The notes beneath the pieces were generated by a model that was not told the origin of the DNA, searched no databases, and was given only the letters and a program-made list of their open reading frames with translations. This document shows positions 16,293-25,716 of a DNA stretch of 64,000 nt, one piece after another; position 1 is the stretch's first letter, and every line of letters starts with the position of its first letter. Source of the DNA: UMGS1668 sp035447605 (GTDB taxonomy: Bacteria; Bacillota; Clostridia; Oscillospirales; Ruminococcaceae); the NCBI GenBank assembly GCA_035447605.1, contig DAOTHJ010000004.1, forward strand, positions 62,001 to 126,000, in the 5' to 3' direction. The position numbers and the translations under genes are program-made.

Positions 16293-16348
16293 ATGCGTTT
16301 ATAAACTTGGATACCCGGCCGCCGATGGAAAAGGCCGTTTTTGGGCGG

Positions 16349-18811
16349 TCATTCCGTCGTCTGATTGCTCTTTTCCGGATCGTCCGGTTTTTCCGGGGCT
16401 CCGGGATTCTTCTCATCCGTCTTTTCCGGTACGGGTTCCTGCGGGGCCGGCAAAACGGCCTCCGGAGCAGCTTTCTGCGGCTTTTCCTGCGGAGCGGTCT
16501 TAGGAGTGGCCTTGGGAAGTTCCCGCGGAACCTCCGTTCCGGTCACATTGAGCACGCCGTCCTGTGCAGAGACGAGGACGGATTCGAGCTTCTGATCCGC
16601 GTGCTCGACGAGCATCGTGCAGATGCGGTCCTCCACCTCCTTGCGGATGACGCGCACCAGATCGCGCGCGCCGCTCTTGCCGCCGAAGGATTTTTCGGCG
16701 ACCGCCTTGAGCGCGGCATCGTCGTAGGTAAGAACGATGCTCTTCTCCTGAAGCGGCCCGCGCAGCTCCTCCAGACGGAGGGCGGCGATGCGCTCGTAAT
16801 TTTCTTTCGTGAGCGCGTGGAAGACGACGATCTCATCCACTCGGCCGAGAAACTCCGGACGGAGGAATTCGCTGAGCGCCTTGCGCACCTTTTCTTTCTC
16901 CGCGGAATACTCGGTCTGGTTGAAGCCGAGGGCGTTGTCGTGCCGGTCGCTGCCAGCGTTGGAGGTCATGATGATGACCGTATTGGCAAAGGAGACCACC
17001 CGGCCGTGGGCATCGGCGATCTTGCCCTCGTCGAGGATCTGAAGCAGGATATTCATGACGTCCGGATGCGCCTTTTCGATCTCGTCGAACAGGATGACGG
17101 AATACGGCTTGCGGCGCACTTTTTCGGTGAGCTGGCCGGCCTCGTCGTAGCCGACGTATCCCGGCGGCGAGCCGACGATGCGCGAGACCGCGAATTTCTC
17201 CATGAATTCCGACATGTCGAGCCGGATCAGCGGATCGGTGCCTTGGAAGAGGCAGTTTGCCAATACCTTGACGAGCTCCGTCTTGCCGACGCCGGTCGGG
17301 CCGACGAAGATAAAGGAGGCGGGCCTTCTGCGGGCGGAGATCTGCACTCTGGAGCGACGAACCGCCGCCGCAACCAGTTCGCAGGCCTCATCCTGACCGA
17401 TCACTTTGGCTTTCAGTTCCGATTCGAGCTGGCCGAGCTTCTGGAGATCGCTCTCCTGCACCTTGCTCGCCGGGATACCGGTCCAGAGCTCGATGACGAC
17501 CGCGAGGTCGTGCTCGGTCACCTCCGCGGCCAGCGCAATCGGCTCGAGCCGCTTGTGCTCCTCCTCCAGCTGAATCAGCTCGGATTTGGCTTTGGCAAGC
17601 GTCTCGTAATCGATCTCCTCATCCTGCTCAAGGTCGGAGATCTTCTCTTCGGCCGCGCGGATCTTCTGCCCGGTGATCTCGTACTCCGCGAGCTCCTTGT
17701 TGGCGAGGGCCGCGCAGGAGCAGGCTTCATCCAGCAGATCGATCGCCTTATCCGGCAAAAACCGATCGGTGATGTACCGCTCGGAGAGGCGCGCGCAGTC
17801 CCGCAGAATTCCGTCGCTTACGCTGACATGGTGGAATTTCTCGTAATTCGGGGCGATGCCTTTAAGAATCTGAAACGTCTCCTCAAGGGTCGGCTCCTCC
17901 ACCGTCACCGGCTGGAAGCGGCGCTCAAGGGCGGCGTCTTTTTCAATATATTTGCGGTACTCATCGAACGTGGTGGCGCCGATGACCTGAATCTCTCCGC
18001 GGGAGAGGGAAGGCTTCAGGATGTTGGCGGCGTTCATGCCGCCCTCGGTGTCGCCGGTGCCGACGAGGCTGTGGATCTCATCGATAAAAAGGATGATGTT
18101 GCCCTCATGCTTGACCTCGTCAACCAGCCCCTTGACGCGGCTCTCAAACTGGCCGCGGAACTGGGTGCCGGCGACCAGAGCGGTTAGATCGAGCAGCCAG
18201 AGCTCCTTTTCCGCGAGCTTGGCGGGCACGTCGCCGGAGACGATTCTCTGGGCGATGCCCTCGGCGATCGCGGTTTTGCCGACGCCCGGCTCGCCGATCA
18301 GACAGGGGTTATTCTTGGTGCGGCGGTTGAGGATCTGCACGACGCGGTAAATCTCGCGCTCCCGCCCGACAATCGGATCGAAGCCGTTCTGCCGCGCCTT
18401 CTCCGTCAGATTCTCGCAGTAGGCCGGCAGGTACTTGAGCTCCTGTTTCTTTTCCTTTTCCCTTTTCTCTTTCTTGGGCGGCTTTTTCTCCTGAGCGGGA
18501 GTATCTCCGGCGCCGGCCGGCATATTCCCGCCGAAAATCCCGCTGAGAAACGGGAAGGACTGCGCCCCGCCGGGCTGAAAATCTTCCTCTTCCCCGTCCT
18601 GCATGGCCTCCATCATCTGATCGCTGATGGCGTCGAGTTCGTCGCCGGAAATGCCCATTTTATTCATCAAATCGTCGACCGGCTTAATGCCGAGTTCTCT
18701 GGCGCACTGAAGACAGAGGCCCTCGCTGGTCGTCTTGCCGTTTTCATCCAGATGCGTCATAAAGACAACGGCGATTCTCTTTTTGCATCTCGAGCAAAGC
18801 ATATTGTTCAT
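16349..18811 (-). CDS. ClpE-like AAA+ unfoldase (Clp ATPase with N-terminal zinc finger)
   Basis: The product is 820 aa. C6, C9, C33 and C36 form an N-terminal zinc finger typical of ClpE rather than ClpC. A low-complexity Lys/Glu linker covers about residues 107-125. Nucleotide domain 1 has Walker A at 173-180 (GEPGVGKT) and Walker B FIDEIH. Domain 2 has Walker A at 504-511 (GPTGVGKT) and FDEIEKAHPD. NALGFNQ is the likely ClpP-docking loop. The Pro/Glu-rich tail of about 70 residues is unusual. It should feed misfolded proteins to ClpP. No ctsR gene lies beside it. Confidence 0.88.
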   Translation of the reverse strand: MNNMLCSRCKKRIAVVFMTHLDENGKTTSEGLCLQCARELGIKPVDDLMNKMGISGDELDAISDQMMEAMQDGEEEDFQPGGAQSFPFLSGIFGGNMPAGAGDTPAQEKKPPKKEKREKEKKQELKYLPAYCENLTEKARQNGFDPIVGREREIYRVVQILNRRTKNNPCLIGEPGVGKTAIAEGIAQRIVSGDVPAKLAEKELWLLDLTALVAGTQFRGQFESRVKGLVDEVKHEGNIILFIDEIHSLVGTGDTEGGMNAANILKPSLSRGEIQVIGATTFDEYRKYIEKDAALERRFQPVTVEEPTLEETFQILKGIAPNYEKFHHVSVSDGILRDCARLSERYITDRFLPDKAIDLLDEACSCAALANKELAEYEITGQKIRAAEEKISDLEQDEEIDYETLAKAKSELIQLEEEHKRLEPIALAAEVTEHDLAVVIELWTGIPASKVQESDLQKLGQLESELKAKVIGQDEACELVAAAVRRSRVQISARRRPASFIFVGPTGVGKTELVKVLANCLFQGTDPLIRLDMSEFMEKFAVSRIVGSPPGYVGYDEAGQLTEKVRRKPYSVILFDEIEKAHPDVMNILLQILDEGKIADAHGRVVSFANTVIIMTSNAGSDRHDNALGFNQTEYSAEKEKVRKALSEFLRPEFLGRVDEIVVFHALTKENYERIAALRLEELRGPLQEKSIVLTYDDAALKAVAEKSFGGKSGARDLVRVIRKEVEDRICTMLVEHADQKLESVLVSAQDGVLNVTGTEVPRELPKATPKTAPQEKPQKAAPEAVLPAPQEPVPEKTDEKNPGAPEKPDDPEKSNQTTE

Positions 18812-19002
18812 GAAAATCCTCCGATGGAGACATCAAATATCATTTTCCTATTAGGATAACCGAATTTTGTGAATAACGGATTAAGAATCCATGTGCTTTT
18901 TTCAGAAAGCACACTTTTTTCCATAACTGTGTCCTTCCGGAAGCAGGTTTTCGCACCGCAGGCCCTTTGGAAAGGCGCAGACAGACCCCCGAAGGGCAAA
19001 AC

Positions 19003-19042
19003 GGCCCGCCGGTGTACGGCAGCGCGTCACCTCCGGCAGGCC
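19003..19042 (-). terminator. Possible terminator after pgsA
   Basis: On the minus strand GGCCTGCCGG pairs with CCGGCGGGCC, followed by GTTTTG. The T run is short, so this is a weak call. Confidence 0.4.
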
Positions 19043-19057
19043 AAAAAAAGGGAGAAC

Positions 19058-19612
19058 TCATTCCTTCTTTTTTTCTTTGTACACCTTGTAATACCGGTAC
19101 GCGGCGTAAAGCATAAAGGCCAGAAGAGCGAAGAAAATGCCGTCGCGGATACTCTCCGGCAGGTTGGGGAAAAACGTGACGAGAAACGCCGCCGAATAAT
19201 ATAAGAACGTGCCGGCTTTTCCGTACCACTTGGCGGAGACGACCTGCTTCTTTTCCTTATATATGCGGATGCCGCCCGCAAAGATCAGCACATCCTTCAA
19301 AATAAAGCCGACGACGGCCGGCCAGAGCGCCGGATGCCGCACCGCAAGGGAAACCGATACCGTGATCTGCGTCAGTTTGTCCGCCAGCGGATCCAGCGCC
19401 TTGCCGAGCTCGGTGATCTGGCCGAACTTTCGGGCGATGATGCCGTCGACGACATCCGTCAGGCCCGAAACCAGCAGGATGACCGCCGCAAGACGATAGT
19501 CCGCTGTCGTTTCCGCTCGAAAATAGACCATCAGGAAAGCAGGGATCAACAGCAGGCGGAACCCGGACAAAATGTTCGGGATGCTGAAGATCTCCTTTGT
19601 CGCCGGCCTCAT
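19058..19612 (-). CDS. pgsA: CDP-diacylglycerol--glycerol-3-phosphate 3-phosphatidyltransferase
   Basis: The product is 184 aa. It carries the full CDP-alcohol phosphotransferase signature D-G-x2-A-R-x8-G-x3-D-x3-D (DGIIARKFGQ, then GKALDPLADK) near residue 50. It has four or more membrane helices, opening IPNILSGFRLLLIPAF. It makes phosphatidylglycerol phosphate at the cytoplasmic membrane. Its ATG overlaps the stop of the upstream CvpA-like gene, so a longer start is not used. It is the last gene of the recG operon. Confidence 0.9.
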   Translation of the reverse strand: MRPATKEIFSIPNILSGFRLLLIPAFLMVYFRAETTADYRLAAVILLVSGLTDVVDGIIARKFGQITELGKALDPLADKLTQITVSVSLAVRHPALWPAVVGFILKDVLIFAGGIRIYKEKKQVVSAKWYGKAGTFLYYSAAFLVTFFPNLPESIRDGIFFALLAFMLYAAYRYYKVYKEKKKE

Positions 19613-20328
19613 GGCAGAATGGGTGCGCCGCCGACTACGCCATACACCCATTTAAAAAGATATGTTTTGGCAATTACCCCATCGGAGAGGAATTCCCATC
19701 TTCCCTCCAGAAAGAGCTTTGCGACGGAAATCGCAAAGGCGAAAGCACAGACCCGGAGCGCGCCCTCGATCAGGCCGAGCACAAATCCGAGGAAGCCGTC
19801 CGTTCCGCCGAAAACGGCGTTTTTGCGTACGCCGCGCACTCTTTTTTCAATCACATGCAGGAGCAGCAAAAGCACCAGCATGGATACGATAAACAGAAGC
19901 ACCCGGAGCACCGGGCGAAGAACCGGCTCAAGCAGATACTGCATCAGCGCATCCGAAAGGGTCTCTCCCGACTCCGTGACGGCCTCAAGCATCGTGCCGT
20001 CCGCAGCGCCGCTGATCTTGAAAATCAGAAACACAAACGCCGGCAAACCGGAGAGCGACCCTTCTATATTGCCGAGAAAGACCTCCGACTGTGTGACGGA
20101 AGCCGCGGCGTCCGCCGTCTGATTGGTGAGAAGCGGCCTTACGACGCTCGTGAGGATGAATTCCGTGCCGATCCGGCAAACAATGATGGAGAGCACGATG
20201 GCGGCCATCCCGCCTGCGATCCGGATAAAGGAATCGCTGAATCCGTATTTCGTCCTGCGGATCACTGCCGTCAGGACCAGGATTACGGCGACCGCATCGT
20301 AGGCAAGAGCCATATAGGTGATGTTCAT
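19609..20328 (-). CDS. CvpA-family membrane protein
   Basis: The product is 239 aa with about five helices: an N-terminal pair (MALAYDAVAVILVLTAVIRR, then a segment near residue 37), one in the middle and two at the C-terminus. The arrangement VFGGTDGFLGFVLGLIEGAL fits CvpA/colicin V production-type proteins. The cellular role in Firmicutes is unclear. It is coupled to pgsA by an ATGA overlap. Confidence 0.7.
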   Translation of the reverse strand: MNITYMALAYDAVAVILVLTAVIRRTKYGFSDSFIRIAGGMAAIVLSIIVCRIGTEFILTSVVRPLLTNQTADAAASVTQSEVFLGNIEGSLSGLPAFVFLIFKISGAADGTMLEAVTESGETLSDALMQYLLEPVLRPVLRVLLFIVSMLVLLLLLHVIEKRVRGVRKNAVFGGTDGFLGFVLGLIEGALRVCAFAFAISVAKLFLEGRWEFLSDGVIAKTYLFKWVYGVVGGAPILP

Positions 20329-20374
20329 GCAGTTCCTCCTGTTCTGTCAGTTTCTCTGCCTTATCAAAAACCCG

Positions 20375-21556
20375 TCAGGCGGGTGTGTCCGTTTTTACGG
20401 CGCAGAGCGTATTCCTTGTCACCGCATAGAAGCCGCCGTTCACCAGCGCAACCTTTAAGGCGTCCTGTTCCTCTGACGAATAGGCGAGCATCGAGCCGTC
20501 GGTTCCGAATACCGTGAGGTTTCCGGAGCAGTAGACCGCCGCCCGTTTGGCGTCGCAGCAGCAGGCGACGAGCTTTCCGGTTGCGGAGGCCGAAGCCTTC
20601 TCCTCCATCTCGTCTCCGAGAAAGACCAGCCTGCAGCTTCTCGACTCCGTGTACTGGTCAAAGATCAGCACCGTTTCGCCGCTCCCGGGCGGGCACAGAT
20701 AGGCCGTAAGCTCACCGCCGTAGCCGTAATAGCCGAGCAGTTTGCCGTCCGTATCCATCTCCGCGGCCTGATCGTCACAGATCACGCGGATATCTCCCTT
20801 ATTAGTAAAAGCGATCCCGACGACCGCGGAGCCCTCGAAGCGGTGCTGAGCCTGTTCCTCCGAGGAATCGACGGCAAAAATATGTACGGTCGAATAGATC
20901 TGGCCGCCGGAAGCATAGACGGAGGCCGCCGCGATGGTTTTTTCATCCGGGCCGACCGCCGCCGCCACCACATATTCCTCCGCAGGCGACCAACTGAAGA
21001 TCATGTCGAAATCCGGGCTGTATACCATCACTTGTGAGGCATAACGCTGGGCGCCGGTCACCACGGTGAGATAGCCGTCCTCCGAAAGGGAGGCGGTGAT
21101 GATCTCATAATCATACGTCTGCTCAAAAAGCACCGACGTGCGCGTGCGGACCTGAAGCATAGTTCCTCCGCGGTCGTAGATCAGCATCCGCCGGCCGGAA
21201 GCCTCCGCACAGGGCGCGGTCATGCCGTGCTGTTCATACAGCAGCTCCCTGCCTCCGGTGGAATAGAGGTAAACCGCCGTATCGGTCAGAATGCCGACGC
21301 TGCCGCCCCAGTCGAACATGGAGAGCGTGGCGTCGCCGGAAAATTCCATGGGGAGAGACCCTCCGTTTGACGCGGAGGAGGCGATCAGGTCGCCCGCCAT
21401 GCCGAAAAGGTCGTTTTCTGCCGCGAAATAGACGCCGACGACGATCACGACGGTGATGACGGCCGCCACGATCAGACGAAAGAATCTCTGGGCCGCATAT
21501 TTTCTCCTGCGTTTTTTATGCGCGGTCTCAAACTCTGAGACCTGTTTTTGGGCCAA
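20375..21556 (-). CDS. Membrane-anchored beta-propeller-like protein (DUF5711-like)
   Basis: The product is 393 aa. A cytoplasmic basic stretch (KKRRRKYAAQ) precedes one transmembrane helix (LIVAAVITVVIVVGVYFAA, about residues 25-43). The remaining 340 residues are extracellular and rich in beta strands with repeated blade-like patterns. It resembles the DUF5711 proteins found beside cvpA in Clostridia; the family has no known function. The TTG start is 7 nt after GGAGAGGAGG; the frame upstream has no better start and runs into the preceding gene. Confidence 0.72.
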   Translation of the reverse strand: MAQKQVSEFETAHKKRRRKYAAQRFFRLIVAAVITVVIVVGVYFAAENDLFGMAGDLIASSASNGGSLPMEFSGDATLSMFDWGGSVGILTDTAVYLYSTGGRELLYEQHGMTAPCAEASGRRMLIYDRGGTMLQVRTRTSVLFEQTYDYEIITASLSEDGYLTVVTGAQRYASQVMVYSPDFDMIFSWSPAEEYVVAAAVGPDEKTIAAASVYASGGQIYSTVHIFAVDSSEEQAQHRFEGSAVVGIAFTNKGDIRVICDDQAAEMDTDGKLLGYYGYGGELTAYLCPPGSGETVLIFDQYTESRSCRLVFLGDEMEEKASASATGKLVACCCDAKRAAVYCSGNLTVFGTDGSMLAYSSEEQDALKVALVNGGFYAVTRNTLCAVKTDTPA

Positions 21557-21590
21557 TTCTTTCGCCTCCTCTCCGCCGGAATCTGATGGA

Positions 21591-22223
21591 TCACTCTTTG
21601 CGGAAGGCGGCGGACCGCAGAAGCGCCGTGCCGATCGCCGCAGAGAGCACCGCCGCAACGGCCGCCTCCACAAGGCCGCTGCCGGTCACGATCGTTTTGA
21701 TCGTCGTGAGCAGCGCCTCATAGGCGATATCCTTCACCGCCGCGTAGCTGTGGCCGAAGAACAGATAGATGCCGCTCATGACAAAAATAGTATTTGTCAT
21801 CGAGCCGACGAATCCGGCCACCGCGCAGGCGACCGGCCTTTTTGCTTTAAGCTTTATCATCGCGGAGAAGACAAGCGCCGCGAAGACGCCGATCAGAATG
21901 CGCGGCAGCAAAACGACGACGAGCGCCCAGAGGCTGCCCTTGTCACTGCCGAGCACCGGGATGAACGGGGAGAACACAAACGAGGAGGCATTCGGCGCAA
22001 CCGTGTTTTTGATGAGGCTCGTCAGGCCGAAGACGCCGCCAAGGAGCGCGCCCTTCTTCCAGCCGAAGAGGATCGCGCCGATGATCACCGGGATATGGAT
22101 GGTCGTCGCATTGATCGGGCCAAGCGGAATATAACCGAGAAAAGGCACCGCCGACATCACGATGATGACGGCAATAAATAATGCGGTTTCAGAAAGCTCT
22201 TTCGTCCTGTTGTTGTGTTCCAC
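21591..22223 (-). CDS. ECF transporter S component
   Basis: The product is 210 aa with about six helices. FIAVIIVMSAVPFLGYIPLG and TTIHIPVIIGAILFGWKKGA are typical of substrate-binding S components of energy-coupling-factor vitamin transporters. The A, A' and T modules are not in the window, so it must use shared ones. The GTG start follows GGGGGG by 7 nt. The vitamin is unknown; pantothenate-type S components look similar. Confidence 0.82.
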   Translation of the reverse strand: MEHNNRTKELSETALFIAVIIVMSAVPFLGYIPLGPINATTIHIPVIIGAILFGWKKGALLGGVFGLTSLIKNTVAPNASSFVFSPFIPVLGSDKGSLWALVVVLLPRILIGVFAALVFSAMIKLKAKRPVACAVAGFVGSMTNTIFVMSGIYLFFGHSYAAVKDIAYEALLTTIKTIVTGSGLVEAAVAAVLSAAIGTALLRSAAFRKE

Positions 22224-22286
22224 CGGTCGTCCCCCCAAAATTTTCAAAAATATATTTTATAATTATACTCTCAAGCTCGCTGTAAA

Positions 22287-24323
22287 TCAAGATACGGCCG
22301 CCGTCCGCATCAGACGCTCGGTCCGGTCGGAAAGCAGGGCGTGTTCCGGGAGCTTCAGGCCCGGATCCTTTTCCAAAAGTTCCGCGGCCGCCTGCTTCGC
22401 GAGCTCCAGCAGCTTCATATCCTTCGCCATATCCGCCATCTTGAGCGTCGGCAGGCCGTGCTGCCGGAAGCCGAAGAAATCGCCGGGCCCCCGCATCCGC
22501 AGATCCTGCTCCGCAACCCGGAAACCGTCCGAGGTCGAAACGAGCAGCTTCAGGCGTTCCTGCGTCTCCGCGTTTCTGCTGCCGGAGACAAGGATGCAGT
22601 AGCTCTGCTCGGCGCCTCTGCCGACGCGGCCCCGGAGCTGATGGAGCTGGGAAAGCCCGAAGCGATCGGCATCCTCGATCAGCATGACGACGGCGTTCGG
22701 CACATCCACGCCGACCTCGATGACCGTGGTGGAGACCAATACCTGAAGCCGGTTCTCGGCAAAGGCCCGCATCACGCGCTCCTTTTCGCCGGGTTTCATC
22801 TTCCCGTGCAAAAGCCCGACGTTGCAGCCGGCAAGCTCCTGCCCGGTCAGCCGCTCCGCCAGATCCGCGGCGGCGGTCAGGTTGAGGTTTTCCTCGTTCT
22901 GCTCGATCAGCGGGCAGACGATATAGCTTTGGAACCCGCGGTCGGCAAATTTCCGGATAAAACCCATCGCGCGCGGCAGAAGATCCGGCTCGATCAGATA
23001 GGTCTTGACCGGAAGGCGGTTTTTCGGCATCTCGTCGAGCACGGAGACGTCGAGATCACCGTACATGACGAAGGCGAGCGTGCGCGGAATCGGCGTGGCG
23101 GACATCACGAGCGCGTGCGGCGACCGGGCCTTCTCCATCAGGGCGAGCCGCTGCCGGACGCCGAAGCGATGCTGCTCATCCGTCACAACGAGGCCGAGCT
23201 CCCGGAAGGAGACCCCCTCCTGAATCAGCGCGTGGGTGCCGACCGCGATCTGCGCGAGGCCGGATGCAATGGCATTTCGGGCGGCCTCCTTCTGTTTTTC
23301 CTTCATGGAGCCGGTCAGCAGCACGACGCCGATGCCGAGCGGCGCAAACAGCTTATCGAGCGTCTCGGCGTGCTGGGCGGCGAGGACTTCCGTCGGCGCC
23401 ATCATCGCGCACTGAAGCCCGCTCTGCACGGCCTCATACATGCAGGCGGCCGCGACCGCCGTTTTGCCTGAGCCGACGTCCCCCTGTACCAGCCGGTTCA
23501 TCGGCACGGATTTGGCCAGATCGGCCGTGCACTCGGCGATCACGCGATTCTGAGCATCCGTCAGCTCGAAGCCGAGCACGTCAAAAAACGGCCGCAGGTC
23601 GCAGGGCCGCACCGGAATGCCGGTCGCCGCACGGTTTTTGCCCCTTGTGAGCGCGAGGCCGAGCGAAAATTCAAAGAATTCCTCAAAGATCAGCCGCCGT
23701 TTCGCCCTTGCGAGCGCGGAGGCCGACTCCGGAAAATGGATGCTTCGGACGGCTTCGGTTTTTGAGCACAGAAAATACTGCTTGAGCACGGCCTCGGGCA
23801 GCTCGTCGGGGATCTGCTCCCCGCAGGCCTCAAGCGCGGCTTTGACGTTGGCGGAGATCATTTTGCAGGAAAGGCCTTCCGTCAGCGGATAGCGCGGCAG
23901 ATACCCGCTCTCCTCCGCGGGAAAGATTTCGGGCGCGGTCATCTCTCCGCCGGTGAAGCGTTTGGAAAACAGGCCGTAAAAGATGTATTCCTTCCCGATC
24001 TCCAGCGACTCGACCGCATATTTCATATTGAAAAAGGTCAGCAGCATATCCGCGCGGTCGTCGGCGACACGCACCTTGGAGACGGAAAGCCCCTTGCGGA
24101 TGCGCTGCTCCGGCGTCTTTGCGTCCACCGAAGCGCGGATCGCGCAGAGCTCGCCCTCCTCCGCGTCGGAGATGGATTTCGGCGCGGTGAGATCGATATA
24201 ATCCCGCGGATAGTGTTCCAGCAGGTCGCCGACCGTAAAGACGCCGAGCCTGCCGTAGAGCGCCGCGCGCTTTTCACCGACGCCTTTGATATAGCGGATA
24301 TCGGAATCTGGCGTGATCTCCAC
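22287..24323 (-). CDS. recG: ATP-dependent DNA helicase RecG
   Basis: The product is 678 aa, full length. An N-terminal wedge/OB domain opens with IRYIKGVGEKRAALYGRLGV. Walker A is GDVGSGKT near residue 280 and Walker B is TDEQHRFG. MSATPIPRTLAFVMYGDLD is helicase motif III, and QLHQLRGRVGRG is motif VI. RecG remodels stalled forks and Holliday junctions. It is the first gene of the recG-ECF-DUF5711-cvpA-pgsA run. Confidence 0.96.
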   Translation of the reverse strand: MEITPDSDIRYIKGVGEKRAALYGRLGVFTVGDLLEHYPRDYIDLTAPKSISDAEEGELCAIRASVDAKTPEQRIRKGLSVSKVRVADDRADMLLTFFNMKYAVESLEIGKEYIFYGLFSKRFTGGEMTAPEIFPAEESGYLPRYPLTEGLSCKMISANVKAALEACGEQIPDELPEAVLKQYFLCSKTEAVRSIHFPESASALARAKRRLIFEEFFEFSLGLALTRGKNRAATGIPVRPCDLRPFFDVLGFELTDAQNRVIAECTADLAKSVPMNRLVQGDVGSGKTAVAAACMYEAVQSGLQCAMMAPTEVLAAQHAETLDKLFAPLGIGVVLLTGSMKEKQKEAARNAIASGLAQIAVGTHALIQEGVSFRELGLVVTDEQHRFGVRQRLALMEKARSPHALVMSATPIPRTLAFVMYGDLDVSVLDEMPKNRLPVKTYLIEPDLLPRAMGFIRKFADRGFQSYIVCPLIEQNEENLNLTAAADLAERLTGQELAGCNVGLLHGKMKPGEKERVMRAFAENRLQVLVSTTVIEVGVDVPNAVVMLIEDADRFGLSQLHQLRGRVGRGAEQSYCILVSGSRNAETQERLKLLVSTSDGFRVAEQDLRMRGPGDFFGFRQHGLPTLKMADMAKDMKLLELAKQAAAELLEKDPGLKLPEHALLSDRTERLMRTAAVS

Positions 24324-24443
24324 GGCGGCGCCCTCCTTTATAATTTATTTGTTTTTATTTTAACGCAAAGTCCATGGAAAGTTAAGAGGGATTTTGTGAA
24401 TGCGCGCAATTCCTTTTTCGGAGGGGACAGAGATTTTTTCGTC

Positions 24444-24471
24444 TTGATCGGCGCGAAAAAACCGGTATAAT
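24444..24471 (+). promoter_or_regulatory. Promoter of the LysR-type gene
   Basis: TTGATC (24444-24449), a 16-bp spacer and TATAAT (24466-24471) lie about 65 bp before the ATG. Confidence 0.65.
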
Positions 24472-24535
24472 GGGAGACAGAACCATCTCTTTTATCCGCC
24501 GGATGCCTTTTTTCTTCCATGAGAGGAGTCAATGC

Positions 24536-25420
24536 ATGGATATTGAGAAATACAGGGCGTTTCTTACCGTTGCGGAATGCGGCAGCTTCACTGCGGCATC
24601 AAAAAAACTCGGCCTCACCCAGTCCGGTGTCAGCCACGCCGTCTCCAGCCTCGAAAAGGAACTGGACCTCCCGCTGCTGAGACGGAGCCGGGGCGTCGTC
24701 CGGCCGACCGAAGAGGGAGAGAAACTGCTTTCTCCCATCAAAAACGTGCTGCGCGGCTGCGAGGAGCTGAATCAGACGGCGGCCGAGATCCGGGGTCTCA
24801 GCCTCGGCACGATCCGCGTCGGCGCCTTCACGAGCGTCGCGGTCTGCTGGATGCCCGGCATCATCAACGAATTCCGGGAACGGTATCCAGCCGTGGAATT
24901 TCAGCTGCTGACGGGGAACCGCCTCGAGGTCAAGAACTGGCTGCAGGATGGCTCCGCGGATGCCGGATTCGTCACGCTGCCCTGCGGAGTCGACGGCCTC
25001 TGCATCCCGCTCCGGACCGAGCGGCTGCTGACCATTTTGCCGAAGAATCACCGCTTCGCCGACTACCCCTATTTCCCGATCTCCGAGCTCCCAAACGAGG
25101 ATTTTATCTCGATTGCCGCGTTTTCCGCACCGTCGGACACCATCAAATCCTTCAGCGGAATCAACATCCGGCCGACCGTCAAATATACCGCCGGCGATGC
25201 CTACACCGCCGTCTCCATGGTGCGCAACGGCCTCGGCATCACCATCCTGCCGGAGATGCTGCTGGAGGGCTGCACCGACGACATCGAGGTTATGGAGACG
25301 GCGCCGAAAATCAGCTTTACGATCGCCCTTGCCGTGCCCAAAGCCACCGCCGGCTCCCCCGCCGTCCGGAAATTTGCGGAATCCGCCCGGGAATGGCTGG
25401 AACGGAAATATCATGCTTAA
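24536..25420 (+). CDS. LysR-family transcriptional regulator
   Basis: The product is 294 aa. The N-terminal winged HTH is FLTVAECGSFTAASKKLGLT, then QSGVSHAVSSLEKEL. The C-terminal periplasmic-binding-like effector domain runs from about residue 90 (LGTIRVGAFTSVAVCWMPGI). GAGAGGAG precedes the ATG. There is no divergent partner gene: the neighbour recG is divergent but housekeeping. Its regulon and effector are unknown. The 3' end is followed by decayed repeats of itself. Confidence 0.93.
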   Translation: MDIEKYRAFLTVAECGSFTAASKKLGLTQSGVSHAVSSLEKELDLPLLRRSRGVVRPTEEGEKLLSPIKNVLRGCEELNQTAAEIRGLSLGTIRVGAFTSVAVCWMPGIINEFRERYPAVEFQLLTGNRLEVKNWLQDGSADAGFVTLPCGVDGLCIPLRTERLLTILPKNHRFADYPYFPISELPNEDFISIAAFSAPSDTIKSFSGINIRPTVKYTAGDAYTAVSMVRNGLGITILPEMLLEGCTDDIEVMETAPKISFTIALAVPKATAGSPAVRKFAESAREWLERKYHA

Positions 25421-25610
25421 CCTTAAAGTCCGATAAATTTTCACGGAATATCACTCTTAAAGCCCGGCGGATTTACATAAAAATATCATATTTCATTTTA
25501 TAAGTCCGACAGGTTTTCGCGAGACTGCCATGCCCGGAGTTTATGAAGGCGGATTTCCGGGGAAATATTATGCGAAATCCGACAGATTTCTACAAAAATA
25601 CCCTCCTTAA
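25404..25610 (+). repeat. Degenerate tandem repeats beginning in the LysR gene 3' end
   Basis: Units of about 40 bp share GGAAATATCA, CTTAA-AAGTCCG and ATTT blocks. They start at about 25404, 25445, 25481 and 25568. The first contains the last codons and stop of the gene; later units diverge strongly. No gene is seen between 25421 and 25716. Confidence 0.6.
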
Positions 25611-25716
25611 ACAGAAAGCCTGGGACGGGTATTCCAAACAGTTTCGTAGAAATGCGGCATCCGACCGCACCCGATATGCTTCCGCAGGCGGCGGATGAAA
25701 AAAGGAAGCGAGCAGA

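Noticed and set aside
16241..18187. 648-codon plus-strand open frame
   Set aside because: It is the mirror of the ClpE-like gene, with no family similarity and no binding site.
18812..19002. SRP RNA or other housekeeping RNA
   Set aside because: CCGGAAGCAG near 18938 resembles the SRP RNA loop, but the flanking conserved stem sequences are missing.
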